40,794 bases of DNA from an uncultured bacterium (GTDB lineage: Bacteria; Hydrothermota; Hydrothermia; UBA1063; CAJXJZ01). Location: positions 1 through 40,794 of the forward strand of contig CAJXJZ010000013.1 of the NCBI GenBank assembly GCA_913055745.1, written 5' to 3'. Positions 1-8,997 of the stretch are shown here, in pieces. Positions within the stretch are counted from its first letter, which is position 1. Every line of letters starts with the position of its first letter. Under the pieces are notes generated by a model. That model had not been told where the DNA came from, searched no databases, and saw nothing but the letters and a program-made list of their open reading frames with translations. The position numbers were made by a program, and so were the translations under genes.

Positions 1-957
1 ATAATGGAACGCGAAAACGATGGTACACTACGCCCTCCCTTAGATACACAAGGGGCGATGAACAATCTATTAAACCTTGAACCCAGACTTAAAGATATTG
101 TAGATATTGACCTCGTTTATATTGCGAATATGGACAGTACCAATATGACACCAGCAGAATGGGACAATATAATTGATGTGATAGAGAAAAATTACAATAG
201 ATATGACGGTTTTATAATAATTCATGGTACAGATACCATGGCTTACACTGCTTCTGCGTTATCCATATCTATACAGAATCCTGGGAAACCCATTATACTC
301 ACTGGTTCACAGATTCCTGCTTACCTCTTTTATTCTGATGCAAGAGATAATCTAATAAACGCTGTAAGGGTTGCTACAATGGATATAAGTGGTGTTTACA
401 TAGTTTTCGGAGAGAAAATTATCTTAGGATCAAGGGCAACAAAATCTTCAGAATCAAAACTGGATGCCTTTTCCACTGTAAATGGCCTTGACGTGGGTGA
501 GATAAAGGTGGATATTGAACTTAGAAAGGATGTCCCAAAAAGGCATGATGGAGAGATCATTGTAAAAAAAGGTTTTGAGCAAGATGTATTTGTGGTCTCT
601 CTCATCCCAGGTCAGGATGTCTCAGACCTTGAATTTTTGCTTGATAATGAGAGGATAAAAGGTATTATTATAAAGGCTTTTGGTACAGGCAATATACCGT
701 ATAACTTTGAAAATTTCTTCAAAAAGGCACGGGTAAAAAAAGTGCCTGTGATAATAACTTCCCAGTGTCTAAACGGGATTACAAGAATGTATGCATACGA
801 TGTTGGAAAGAGGGCACTTGAACTTGGTGCAATTGAAGGGCATGACCAGAGCATTGAAATGCTTGTTGTAAAACTTATGTGGGCATTAAAGCATTATCCC
901 TATGAGGAGATTAAACATATAATCAACAAAAATTTCACAGGAGAGTTGAATTTATAG
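1..957 (+). CDS. ansA: Type I L-asparaginase, 5'-truncated by window edge
   Basis: Cytoplasmic-type asparaginase that would hydrolyse L-asparagine to aspartate and ammonia. The reading frame is open from base 1, and the first residues (I, then MERENDGTLRPP) fit directly after the TGGTI catalytic motif that opens this family, so the true start with the first catalytic Thr lies outside the window and the ATG at 4 is internal. The second conserved block is visible as HGTDTMAYTA, followed by ILTGSQ, both typical of the family. The C-terminal half (SQCLNG region) is complete. It lies upstream of pyrB, separated by 71 bp that contain a promoter, so it belongs to a different transcription unit. An archaeal-type GatD is a less likely alternative because no extra N-terminal domain can be judged here. 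Confidence 0.85.
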   Translation: MMERENDGTLRPPLDTQGAMNNLLNLEPRLKDIVDIDLVYIANMDSTNMTPAEWDNIIDVIEKNYNRYDGFIIIHGTDTMAYTASALSISIQNPGKPIILTGSQIPAYLFYSDARDNLINAVRVATMDISGVYIVFGEKIILGSRATKSSESKLDAFSTVNGLDVGEIKVDIELRKDVPKRHDGEIIVKKGFEQDVFVVSLIPGQDVSDLEFLLDNERIKGIIIKAFGTGNIPYNFENFFKKARVKKVPVIITSQCLNGITRMYAYDVGKRALELGAIEGHDQSIEMLVVKLMWALKHYPYEEIKHIINKNFTGELNL

Positions 958-992
958 AACGTTGACCTTAAAAGATTAAAAGTGGGTTATAA

Positions 993-1021
993 TTGATTAA
1001 ACACCTTTATACATATAAAAT
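993..1021 (+). promoter_or_regulatory. Promoter of the pyrB operon (leaderless start)
   Basis: TTGATT at 993-998 and TAAAAT at 1016-1021 are separated by 17 bp. The -10 box ends 7 nt before the pyrB ATG at 1029, and no Shine-Dalgarno sequence precedes that ATG. Transcription should therefore start at or next to the A of the start codon. The same arrangement recurs at six other gene starts in the window. Confidence 0.6.
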
Positions 1022-1028
1022 TTTATAG

Positions 1029-1979
1029 ATGCAAAAGGGAATAAAGCGTAAGGATCTATTGGGATTAAAAGAACTTGAGCGAGGGGAGATAGAGATTATC
1101 CTTGAAACGGCCTTTTCTATGAAGGAAGTGCTTAAAAGGCCCATAAAGAAAATACCTACTTTGAGGGGGAAAACAGTATGTTTTATGTTTTTTGAGCCTT
1201 CAACAAGAACAAGGAGTTCTTTTGAACTTGCAGCAAAAAGGCTGTCTGCTGATACTATAAATATTTCAGGAGTGGGTAGTGCCCTTCAAAAGGGAGAGAG
1301 CGTGCTTGACACCATGCTAAATATTAATGCTATGGGCATAGATGCTTTTGTTATAAGGCATGCGTCTTCAGGGCTTCCTTATTTTTTGGCAAGGCATACA
1401 GATACTGCTGTGATTAATGCTGGAGATGGAATGCATGAACATCCCACTCAGGCACTATTGGATATGATGACAATGAAGGAAAGATTTGGAAAACTTGAGG
1501 GTTTGCGGGTGCTTATTGCAGGGGATATAAGACACTCCCGAGTGGCTCGTTCTAATATTTATGGTCTTTTGAAGATGAGTGCAGAGGTTAGGCTATTTGG
1601 TCCACCTCCACTTGTACCTAAGGAGTTTGAACAATTCGGAGCAGAGGTTTTATATGATAAAAAGAAGGCACTCCGTAATGTTGATGTTATTATGGGACTT
1701 CGGATACAAAGAGAGAGACTTTTGGAGAGTTTCTTTCCAAGTATAAGGGAATACAGGAAGTTTTTTGCCATCACTCCTCAGGATATAGAAAATCTTTCTA
1801 AGGATGTTTTGATAATGCATCCAGGGCCTGTTAATTGGGGAGTGGAAATGGATTATGATATAATAAAACATAAAAACAATGTAATTTTAGAACAGGTGAC
1901 CAATGGCGTGGCAATAAGGATGTCTGTACTTTATCACTTTATAAGTGGGGAAAAATTGGATGAAGAGCATCTTAATTAA
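1029..1979 (+). CDS. pyrB: Aspartate carbamoyltransferase, catalytic chain
   Basis: Condenses carbamoyl phosphate with aspartate, the committed step of de novo pyrimidine synthesis. The carbamoyl-phosphate loop STRTR is at residues 58-62, followed by the HPTQALLDMMT block, GDIRHSRVARSN and MHPGPVNWGVE, all characteristic of the family. The length (316 aa) is normal for a bacterial catalytic chain. No regulatory chain (pyrI) is nearby. The ATG at 1029 has no Shine-Dalgarno sequence and lies 7 nt after a -10 box, so translation is probably leaderless. The end overlaps pyrC by 20 nt, as in organisms where ATCase and dihydroorotase are encoded together. It is the first gene of a nine-gene run reaching 9925. 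Confidence 0.97.
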   Translation: MQKGIKRKDLLGLKELERGEIEIILETAFSMKEVLKRPIKKIPTLRGKTVCFMFFEPSTRTRSSFELAAKRLSADTINISGVGSALQKGESVLDTMLNINAMGIDAFVIRHASSGLPYFLARHTDTAVINAGDGMHEHPTQALLDMMTMKERFGKLEGLRVLIAGDIRHSRVARSNIYGLLKMSAEVRLFGPPPLVPKEFEQFGAEVLYDKKKALRNVDVIMGLRIQRERLLESFFPSIREYRKFFAITPQDIENLSKDVLIMHPGPVNWGVEMDYDIIKHKNNVILEQVTNGVAIRMSVLYHFISGEKLDEEHLN

Positions 1980-3243
1980 AAACGCAAAAATTTTAGATTT
2001 TGATAAGAAGAAAGAAGTAATACAAGATGTTCTCATAGAAGGGGATAAGATTAAAGATGTTTCGCAAGGTATTACTATTACTGATGCAAAGGTGATTGAT
2101 ATCAAAGGCCTATACCTTTTTCCAGGTTTTATAGACGCACACGCACATTTCAGAGAACCTGGTGAGGAATATAAGGAGGACATTGCATCTGGAGCACGCG
2201 CTGCACTTCATGGGGGCGTGACTACTGTCTTTGCTATGCCCAATACAAAACCGCCATTGGATTCGCGTGCAATGATAGAATTTGTTAAGGAAAGGTCTTT
2301 AAAGGCAAATTATGCAGATGTTTTGCCTGTTGGAGCGATTACCAAAAAAAGGGAAGGAAAAGAAATCGCTGAAATGGGTGATATGAGAGAGGGGGGTGCT
2401 ATTGCCTTTTCTGATGATGGCACATGGGTTCAAAACTCAAGCGTGATGAGGAGGGCACTTGAATACTCTATTGCATTCCGTACTGTTGTAATATCCCATG
2501 CCGAAGATACAACCTTTTCGCATGGGGTGGTACATGAATCTTTTATTTCTTATGATAGAGGAGTGGAAGGATACCCTTCCCAAAAAGAGGAAATTGCTGT
2601 TTTCAGGGATGTAAAACTTGCAGAACTTACAGGTGGAAGGCTGCACATAGCACATCTTTCGTCTAAGGGGTCTTATGAAATAATTAAAATGGCAAAAAAG
2701 AGGGGAATAAACGTTTCAAGTGAGGTTACACCGCATCACCTTTTGCTTGCACAGGAGGAGATTGATCTTTTTAATCCCTTATATAAGGTCAATCCACCTA
2801 TTAGAACAAAAGAACATAGAGATGCGCTTTTGGAGGGTCTTAGGGATGGCACAATTGATATTATTGCCACAGACCATGCACCACACAATTGGTATGAAAA
2901 AGAGACAGATGTTAATAGCGCTCCGTTTGGCATGATTTCCCTTGATTTTTACTTCAGTCTTTTATATTCTGAATTGGTTAGAAAAGGTAAACTCTCTCTT
3001 TTTGACCTTGTTTCTGCTACAACATATAAACCTGCAGAGATTTTTGGTCTTTCAGATAGAGGGGTTATAAAAAAAGGGTATATTGCAGATCTTGTTGTAT
3101 TTGATCCTCAAAGAGAATATGTTTTAACAGAGGATTTTATTCGCTCAAAATCTAAAAACACACCTTTTTTAGGTCAAAGGATTAGAGGCTGTGTTGTTTA
3201 TGTTATAAAAAGGGGAAAATTATTTAAGATAGAGGAGATTTGA
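1960..3243 (+). CDS. pyrC: Dihydroorotase, class I
   Basis: Cyclises carbamoyl aspartate to dihydroorotate, directly after PyrB in the pathway. The metal-binding HAHFR is at residues 61-65, followed by the REPGEEYKEDI block. Later come the family segments SEVTPHH and TDHAPH (about residue 304), the latter carrying the catalytic aspartate. The 427-aa length fits class I bacterial enzymes (PyrC/allantoinase family). The ATG at 1960 (MKSILIKNAK) is preferred to the in-frame GTG at 1945, because class I dihydroorotases begin just before the ILIKNA strand and the five extra residues have no counterpart. The first 20 nt overlap the end of pyrB, implying translational coupling. Allantoinase or hydantoinase is less likely given the pyrB neighbour. 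Confidence 0.95.
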   Translation: MKSILIKNAKILDFDKKKEVIQDVLIEGDKIKDVSQGITITDAKVIDIKGLYLFPGFIDAHAHFREPGEEYKEDIASGARAALHGGVTTVFAMPNTKPPLDSRAMIEFVKERSLKANYADVLPVGAITKKREGKEIAEMGDMREGGAIAFSDDGTWVQNSSVMRRALEYSIAFRTVVISHAEDTTFSHGVVHESFISYDRGVEGYPSQKEEIAVFRDVKLAELTGGRLHIAHLSSKGSYEIIKMAKKRGINVSSEVTPHHLLLAQEEIDLFNPLYKVNPPIRTKEHRDALLEGLRDGTIDIIATDHAPHNWYEKETDVNSAPFGMISLDFYFSLLYSELVRKGKLSLFDLVSATTYKPAEIFGLSDRGVIKKGYIADLVVFDPQREYVLTEDFIRSKSKNTPFLGQRIRGCVVYVIKRGKLFKIEEI

Positions 3244-3244
3244 T

Positions 3245-4579
3245 ATGGATATAGAAAAAATAGGTGAAGAACTCAATAGAGTAAGAGAAAGTGATGGGCT
3301 TGAGGTTGTGTCAGGTAGGGGGCATCTCAATCTTTTGAGGTTTTCTAATTCAACCTTTCATCAGAGTGTTGATACGGATTTAAATGCCGTTTACATGAGG
3401 TCCAGATATGGGAAAAAACAAGGGACAGCAACAACACTAAATTTAAATAGAGATGCCCTTATTCATGCCTTAAGACAGAGTGAAAGCATCGCAAAGATAA
3501 CGCCAGAGGACCCTTACTTACCACCTCTCATGGAAAGCGATAAGAGGGAGTATAATGCCATAGATGCTAAACTTGAAGAACTTGATGGGAAGAAGAAGGC
3601 GGAGATTTTGAGTGATATATTTCGTTCATTTGAAAACTACAGTTTTTATGGCTCATTTTCAACCTATGAACTTTACTCAACATTGTTTCATTCAACAGGA
3701 TTTGTTTTAAACTCTGCATTCGGCGATGCACAATTGAACCTATTGGTAATTGATGATAAAACAGAGAACTCTGTATGGATACAGAAGAGTTTTAAGGACC
3801 CTTCATCCATCAATATAGATGAGATTAAGGATACTATTAGCAAGAAACTCTCTTTTCCTTCACCAATAACATTGCCAAAAGGCACATACACAGTGATATT
3901 GGAGCCTGTTGCACTTTTTGACCTACTTAACTATTTTCAATATGTTGCCTTTTCAGGACAAGCGCATTTAGATGGCTACTCACCGCTTAAGGGAAGAGTT
4001 GGTGAGAAGGTTTTTTCCTCATCCCTTACACTTATTGATGACCCTCTTGATGAGAGCCTTTTACCTGTAAAATTTGATGCAGAGGGTGTTCCAAAGAAGA
4101 AAACCGTATTTATTGAAAATGGGGTGTTCAAATCTATTGCCTATGATAGGAAAACAGCCCTCAGGGCAAACACAACATCCACAGGCCATTCAGCTTCACC
4201 CTTTGGGCATATAGTAGTTACGCATCTTAAGATGGAGGAAGGGGAGAAGTCACTTGGTGAACTCATTGAAGGGACAGAAAAAGGTATACTTATTACGCGG
4301 TTTCATTATATTAATATTGTGGATATGCAAAAATTGGTATTTACAGGAATGACCCGTGATGGAACATTTCTAATAGAAAATGGAAAATTGACAAAAACAT
4401 TGACTAATATGAGGTTTAATGTATCACTCTTTGATGCGTTTTCTGAAGAGAATTTGATTGTAGGGCGAGGCACCTCTGATGTTGGTATGGCTGAAACATA
4501 TGAGGGTAGAATACCTTTGAGGTACAGAATACCTCCAGTAAAAATAAAGAACTTTAATTTTATTCAGAGCGGAAAATGA
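3245..4579 (+). CDS. TldD/PmbA-family protein without HEXXXH (TldE-like)
   Basis: Member of the TldD/TldE (PmbA) family, whose pairs act as cytoplasmic metalloproteases on peptides or unfolded proteins. The N-terminal half and the C-terminal beta-rich half (TSTGHSASPFG, then TRDGTFLIENG) follow the family pattern over 444 aa. The HEXXXH zinc motif that marks the catalytic TldD subunit is absent: the corresponding region reads QYVAFSGQAHLDGYSPLKG. It is therefore TldE/PmbA-like or a solitary divergent member, and no TldD partner is in the window. The start ATG lies one base after the pyrC stop, and the end overlaps the next gene by ATGA, so it is operonic. The function inside this operon is unknown. 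Confidence 0.85.
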   Translation: MDIEKIGEELNRVRESDGLEVVSGRGHLNLLRFSNSTFHQSVDTDLNAVYMRSRYGKKQGTATTLNLNRDALIHALRQSESIAKITPEDPYLPPLMESDKREYNAIDAKLEELDGKKKAEILSDIFRSFENYSFYGSFSTYELYSTLFHSTGFVLNSAFGDAQLNLLVIDDKTENSVWIQKSFKDPSSINIDEIKDTISKKLSFPSPITLPKGTYTVILEPVALFDLLNYFQYVAFSGQAHLDGYSPLKGRVGEKVFSSSLTLIDDPLDESLLPVKFDAEGVPKKKTVFIENGVFKSIAYDRKTALRANTTSTGHSASPFGHIVVTHLKMEEGEKSLGELIEGTEKGILITRFHYINIVDMQKLVFTGMTRDGTFLIENGKLTKTLTNMRFNVSLFDAFSEENLIVGRGTSDVGMAETYEGRIPLRYRIPPVKIKNFNFIQSGK

Positions 4580-5361
4580 GCATCCTTTTACATTTTATTA
4601 TTGCCTATTCTATGTTCTTTTCTTCATTTTCAGGTAATATAAATGACCTTCATGGCGTGCAAGATACATCCTTTGCCTTTAAATACGCTATTTTGGGAGG
4701 TTATACCGCTTTTAATATACCATTTGCAAGGTTTTCTTTAACCCATAAGGACTATGTTTTCCATGCTTTTATGTTGACAAGTGGTAAAATGTCCAAAACT
4801 GATGCAGAGGGAAACACTGTGGGTAATTTCTATTATAATGGCATAGTCCTTAGCGCAGGAAAAACTATTCACAAAGATCTAAAAAATACACTATATCTTG
4901 ATGTGGGACTTTATCTTGAGACAGCAGACAGGTGGTATAATCCAGGTATTGGACTTAATGTAAAATACAGAAGATGGCTCTATGATGCATTTTATGGCGA
5001 AGTTTTTGTAAAAAATCTTGGTTTTTCTTTAAATCCACGAGATTTAATAGATTTTGATGCTATCTTCTCTCTTGCTTATCAAAAATATGGTATAAACCCG
5101 TTTTTAACCCTTTCTATAAGTCCAGATAGAGGGGTTTTTTATCATACAGGCCTTTCTGTACCGCTTCACCATGTATTTTCCTTAAATGTTTATTATACAA
5201 ATGCTTACAAGGAGTTTAAATTTGGCTCAGGTAGTGATCTTTTAAATGGTTTAAGCATTGGTACAGACATAAGACTTACATTTATGCATGTTAAATATGT
5301 TGCAGACTTTCAAGGAGAAGGTGGCATAGCACACTCTATTGAACTTTATTTTTTAAAATGA
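4576..5361 (+). CDS. Predicted small outer-membrane beta-barrel, possibly PorV/PorQ-like
   Basis: A 261-aa protein with a hydrophobic N-terminus (about residues 1-19, ending SSFSG) that looks like a signal peptide, then alternating hydrophobic and polar strands rich in Tyr, Phe and Gly, and an aromatic-hydrophobic C-terminus (IELYFLK). The segment EVFVKNLGFSLNPR recalls the VKNLG-type strand common in the PorV/PorQ family, which shuttles or anchors T9SS cargo at the outer membrane. Two T9SS-like cargo proteins occur elsewhere in the window, which makes the idea attractive but not proven. The protein is shorter than usual for PorV/PorQ (over 300 aa). It overlaps both neighbours by ATGA. If not PorQ-like, it is simply an unclassified barrel. 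Confidence 0.5.
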   Translation: MSILLHFIIAYSMFFSSFSGNINDLHGVQDTSFAFKYAILGGYTAFNIPFARFSLTHKDYVFHAFMLTSGKMSKTDAEGNTVGNFYYNGIVLSAGKTIHKDLKNTLYLDVGLYLETADRWYNPGIGLNVKYRRWLYDAFYGEVFVKNLGFSLNPRDLIDFDAIFSLAYQKYGINPFLTLSISPDRGVFYHTGLSVPLHHVFSLNVYYTNAYKEFKFGSGSDLLNGLSIGTDIRLTFMHVKYVADFQGEGGIAHSIELYFLK

Positions 5362-5813
5362 GTAACATAAAGATCATTCAGGAGAATAGAAAGGCGAGGC
5401 ATGATTTTGATATTATTGAAACCTATGAGGCTGGTATTGTGCTTTTGGGCCCTGAGGTGAAATCTGTAAAACAAGGGAGGGTTAGTTTAAAGGATAGTTT
5501 TGTTGAAATAAAGGATAACGAGGCATGGATAAAGAAACTCCATATATCTACTTATGATAAGAATACCATTTTGAAGATTGACCCTGAGAGAAGGCGTAAA
5601 CTCCTGCTTCACAAATATGAGATAAAGAGGCTTATAGGTAAGGTAAAGGAGAAGGGGCTTACTATTGTACCTCTTAAGATCTATCTCAAAAATAACTTAG
5701 TGAAGGTTGAGATTGCCCTTGTAAAGGGAAAGAGAAAGTATGAAAAGAGGGAAGAACTCAAAAGGAAGGCTATTGAAAGGGAAATAGAAAGGGAACTTAA
5801 GAGATTTTCATGA
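5358..5813 (+). CDS. smpB: SsrA-binding protein SmpB
   Basis: Binds tmRNA and delivers it to stalled ribosomes for trans-translation. The protein shows the family order: IQENRKARHDF near the N-terminus, the strand GIVLLGPEVKSVKQGRVSLKD, then DPERRRKLLLHKYEI and GLTIVPLKIYLKN. It ends in a basic, helical tail (residues about 125-151) that normally inserts in the mRNA channel. The length of 151 aa is typical. Its tmRNA partner (ssrA) is not in this window. It overlaps the genes on both sides by 4 nt (ATGA), so it is translated as part of the pyrB operon. Confidence 0.97.
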   Translation: MSNIKIIQENRKARHDFDIIETYEAGIVLLGPEVKSVKQGRVSLKDSFVEIKDNEAWIKKLHISTYDKNTILKIDPERRRKLLLHKYEIKRLIGKVKEKGLTIVPLKIYLKNNLVKVEIALVKGKRKYEKREELKRKAIEREIERELKRFS

Positions 5814-7054
5814 AGATAGATAGTATTCCATTTGGCAAAATTACACTCAGTAATGGTTTTACCATATACTATATTGAAAGACCTGTTCCTGATGTAGTGT
5901 ACATGTACATATTCTATAGGGCAGGCTCTGGTTATGAAAAAGAGGGCGTGCGAGGCATATCACATTTTCTTGAACACTTAATGTTTAAGGGAACCAGGAA
6001 CTATCCGAAAAACTACTTAGAGACGCTTTTATCTAAATACGGTGGGGATTCAAATGCATATACTTCTTGGGATTCAACTGTGTTCTATGCACAGTTTCCC
6101 TCATGCGTGGCGCAGAAGGTTTTTATGTATGAAAGGGATAGGATGGAGAGACTATCCTTTGAGGATTTTGATAAGGAACTTGCTGTTGTTTTGGATGAAA
6201 AGCAATTATCAGAAAAGACCAATCCTACAGGACTTTTTTCTGAGAGACTTTTTTATACCACATTTCTACTCCATCCATACCGATATCCTGTAATAGGAAC
6301 AGAAAAGGATTTATTGAATATGACAGAAGAGAAGGTTTATGACTATTACAACGCGTTCTATTCACCAGAAAACGCCTTTATGGTGCTTTCTGGTAATGTT
6401 GGACCGGATGTTATAGATAGTGCAGTCAAGGTTTTTCAAGAAGTGAAAAAGAGGGGAACTTTTCATAGGGTACCTTCTTGTGATATAGAACCTGCGCAAA
6501 ATGAGACAAGGTCTTTTGTTATGAAGAGAAAGGGCTTTGGAACCAATGTGGTGAGCGTAGTGTTTAAAACTGTACCGTTTTATCATAAGGATACACCGTA
6601 TCTTGATGTATTATCATCAATGCTGGGTGCAAGTAAAAACTCTTACCTTTACGAAAAACTTGTGATAAAAGAAGGTCTCTTTACCAGTATAAACTCAGAG
6701 GTATATGAAACCCAGGCATGCACGCTCCACTCAATCGGGGGTGTGGTTGCAAAGGATAAGAACCCAAAAAGGGCAGTGGAGAGATTAATGAAGTATATTG
6801 AAAACCCTGTGGGACTTTTCACAAAAAATAGGTTTAAAAGAACGATTTTTAATGTATATGCAGACCTTGTTTACTCAAGGGAGAGTATAAGGTCACAAGG
6901 TGAGATGTTGGGTGAGTTTGTGCTCTTAGCAAAGGATTCAGAGTTTAATGATTTTCCTTTGAAACTTCTTAGTGTGGAATTTGATAAATTAAAAGAGGTA
7001 TATAACAGGTATTTTAAGGTAGATTACGCAACATACGGTATTTTAACAGAGTGA
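5810..7054 (+). CDS. M16-family zinc peptidase, catalytic subunit
   Basis: Pitrilysin/insulysin-like protease of the small bacterial M16B type (414 aa). The inverted zinc motif HXXEH is visible as HFLEH at residues 52-56, and the third zinc ligand is probably E130 in AVVLDEKQ, 74 residues beyond H56, close to the family spacing. The GGDSNAYTSWDSTVF segment is also typical. The following gene encodes a paralogue lacking the zinc motif, so the two likely form an active/inactive heterodimer that degrades peptides. No convincing signal peptide is present, suggesting a cytoplasmic role. The start codon overlaps the smpB stop (ATGA). Confidence 0.93.
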   Translation: MKIDSIPFGKITLSNGFTIYYIERPVPDVVYMYIFYRAGSGYEKEGVRGISHFLEHLMFKGTRNYPKNYLETLLSKYGGDSNAYTSWDSTVFYAQFPSCVAQKVFMYERDRMERLSFEDFDKELAVVLDEKQLSEKTNPTGLFSERLFYTTFLLHPYRYPVIGTEKDLLNMTEEKVYDYYNAFYSPENAFMVLSGNVGPDVIDSAVKVFQEVKKRGTFHRVPSCDIEPAQNETRSFVMKRKGFGTNVVSVVFKTVPFYHKDTPYLDVLSSMLGASKNSYLYEKLVIKEGLFTSINSEVYETQACTLHSIGGVVAKDKNPKRAVERLMKYIENPVGLFTKNRFKRTIFNVYADLVYSRESIRSQGEMLGEFVLLAKDSEFNDFPLKLLSVEFDKLKEVYNRYFKVDYATYGILTE

Positions 7055-7058
7055 AAGT

Positions 7059-8303
7059 ATGATAAAGAAGAGGATTGATTTAGAAATAAAAAAAGGGATA
7101 AGGCTAATCATTGTAAAACCTGTGTGGGATTATCCTGTAACTCGTGGCGCCTTGATTTTTCATACAGGTGCATATAAAGACCCAGAAGGGAAAAAAGGCC
7201 TTTCTTCCATTTTCTTTGACCTATTAAATGAAAGGCGTGACATAATTGATAAAATGGAAAATCTTGGTGCAAGGATAAAGGCATCATCTTCCCTGACAAA
7301 GAGTTTTGTATCGTTTGCCTTTCTCAATGCAAAACTTAAAAAATCCTTTGACCTTCTTATAGAATTTATAAAGCAATTTGATGTAGATGAGGCATTATTG
7401 AACATAGTAAAACGCAAAAAAAACAGTTCTCTCGCCCTATTAAATGAGGATCCAGAGTATCTAATTGCACGGAAGTTGTACGAGATCATTTATCCTCAAA
7501 GTGAGTTAAGTAATCCAGTTGCGGGTCTTAAAGAAGACATAGAAAATATAGTCTTTGATGATATTGAAAGATTTTATAAAGAAGAATTTTTAAATGCCTT
7601 TTTGGATATAGTTGTTGTAAGTTCTGAACATTGGAAAAGGATTAAGGCCTTTGTTGAAAAAATCACAGAGTTTTTTTCACCATCAAGGATAAAAATGCCG
7701 ACTTCTCCAGAGGCGTATATCCCACAAAATATTATTATTAAGAAAAAGCATCTTGGGAATGTTTTTGTGAGTTATGTGGTACCTGCGTGTGAAGAAGGAA
7801 CAAGTGAGTATCTTCCTTTAAAGTTGTTGAGTTATATACTTGCAGAGGGCTCTTTTAACTCAAGACTCGTAAAGAGGATTAGAGAGGAACTTGGACTTGC
7901 GTATTATATATCTTCTAATACCTCTCGTGGATTTTCAGTGCATGATAAGAAATTTAGAGGTTATTTTGAGATAATTGCAGAGACAGGAAAGGAAAACAGA
8001 GAAAGGTTAATACATGAGATTGAACATTCTATAAAAGAGGTATTTAATTTTGGCATTACAGATGAGGAATTACAAACAGCAAAGTCTTACTATATTGGTG
8101 TGGAGCGCAAGAGAGGAGAAACATATAAGGATATCCTTAATACCTTAATGACGGAACGACTTTATAATCTTGAGAAGAACTATTTTATGAACATTAAGGA
8201 TGAGATAAATAAGGTAGAAAAAGAGAGTATAATGGCATCCTTAGATAGAATGAAAGAAAAACACTTTTCACGCATACAACTTGTGGAGGAAGAGATTGAA
8301 TAA
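7059..8303 (+). CDS. M16-family non-catalytic partner subunit
   Basis: Second M16 gene, again 414 aa, starting 4 nt after the first. The position equivalent to HXXEH reads GLSSIFFDLLNE, so no zinc site exists. The C-terminal substrate-binding segment is retained (SRLVKRIREELGLAYYI), which in two-gene M16B systems supplies the R/Y pair that completes the active site. This is the known split between catalytic and R/Y subunits. The end overlaps the start of lepB. The predicted function is therefore as an obligate partner of the upstream gene rather than an independent protease. Confidence 0.88.
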   Translation: MIKKRIDLEIKKGIRLIIVKPVWDYPVTRGALIFHTGAYKDPEGKKGLSSIFFDLLNERRDIIDKMENLGARIKASSSLTKSFVSFAFLNAKLKKSFDLLIEFIKQFDVDEALLNIVKRKKNSSLALLNEDPEYLIARKLYEIIYPQSELSNPVAGLKEDIENIVFDDIERFYKEEFLNAFLDIVVVSSEHWKRIKAFVEKITEFFSPSRIKMPTSPEAYIPQNIIIKKKHLGNVFVSYVVPACEEGTSEYLPLKLLSYILAEGSFNSRLVKRIREELGLAYYISSNTSRGFSVHDKKFRGYFEIIAETGKENRERLIHEIEHSIKEVFNFGITDEELQTAKSYYIGVERKRGETYKDILNTLMTERLYNLEKNYFMNIKDEINKVEKESIMASLDRMKEKHFSRIQLVEEEIE

Positions 8304-8997
8304 AAAGGTTAAGAAGGAGATTGAAGCATGGATCTGGACTATTGTTGTAGTTATATTTATTAGAGCGTTTTTACTTCAAGCTTATGAAATCCCAACAGGT
8401 AGTATGGAAGATACCCTTCTTCCTGGCGATTTTTTGCTTGGTGCAAAGTTTGTATATGGTCTTCAGGTCCCTTATACGACAAAGAAAATAGTGGGGTTTT
8501 TAAAACCCAAAAGAGGGCAAATAGTTATATTTAACTTTCCCTTGAATCCACGACAGGATTTTGTAAAAAGATGTATAGGGCTTCCTGGAGATACTGTAAT
8601 GATAAGAAATAAAGTGGTTTATATAAATGGGAAGGCATTAAAAGAACCTTATAAAACATTGAAAGATTCTTTGCATATTATACCCCCTTTAATGGAGGTA
8701 AACTCAGATGTTGCGATGAAACAATTTGAACGACTATGGCTAAATGGAGCCTTTAGAAATGAGAAAAGGGTAAGGGATAATTTTGGTCCTGTGGTGGTTC
8801 CCAAAGGCACATACTTTGTTATGGGTGATAACAGAGACTATTCTTATGATTCAAGGTTCTGGGGACCTGTTCCATATGCAAATTTTAAAGGAGTTCCACT
8901 TATTACATATCTTTCCATAGAGCCTTCTGTACCTTTGTACAAGTTATGGAAGAAGATAAGATTTAAGAGGATGTTTCGTCTTGTGTTATTTTATTAG
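8296..8997 (+). CDS. lepB: Signal peptidase I
   Basis: Membrane-bound serine protease that removes signal peptides from Sec- and Tat-exported proteins. A single N-terminal membrane segment lies at about residues 12-29 (WIWTIVVVIFIRAF). The catalytic Ser is S36 in PTGSMEDTL and the general-base Lys is K91 in DFVKRCIGLPGD. The late GDNRDYSYDSRFWGP box is intact. TTG at 8296 is chosen as start because a perfect GGAGG (8285-8289) precedes it by 6 nt; the in-frame TTG at 8281 has no such site. It overlaps the upstream M16 gene by 8 nt and the downstream trmB by 17 nt. The length of 233 aa is normal. Confidence 0.95.
   Translation: MNKKVKKEIEAWIWTIVVVIFIRAFLLQAYEIPTGSMEDTLLPGDFLLGAKFVYGLQVPYTTKKIVGFLKPKRGQIVIFNFPLNPRQDFVKRCIGLPGDTVMIRNKVVYINGKALKEPYKTLKDSLHIIPPLMEVNSDVAMKQFERLWLNGAFRNEKRVRDNFGPVVVPKGTYFVMGDNRDYSYDSRFWGPVPYANFKGVPLITYLSIEPSVPLYKLWKKIRFKRMFRLVLFY

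Noticed and set aside
962-993. TTGACC (962-967) and TATAAT (988-993) upstream of pyrB
   Set aside because: The spacer is 20 bp, too long, whereas TTGATT-17-TAAAAT at 993-1021 fits better and matches the leaderless pattern.
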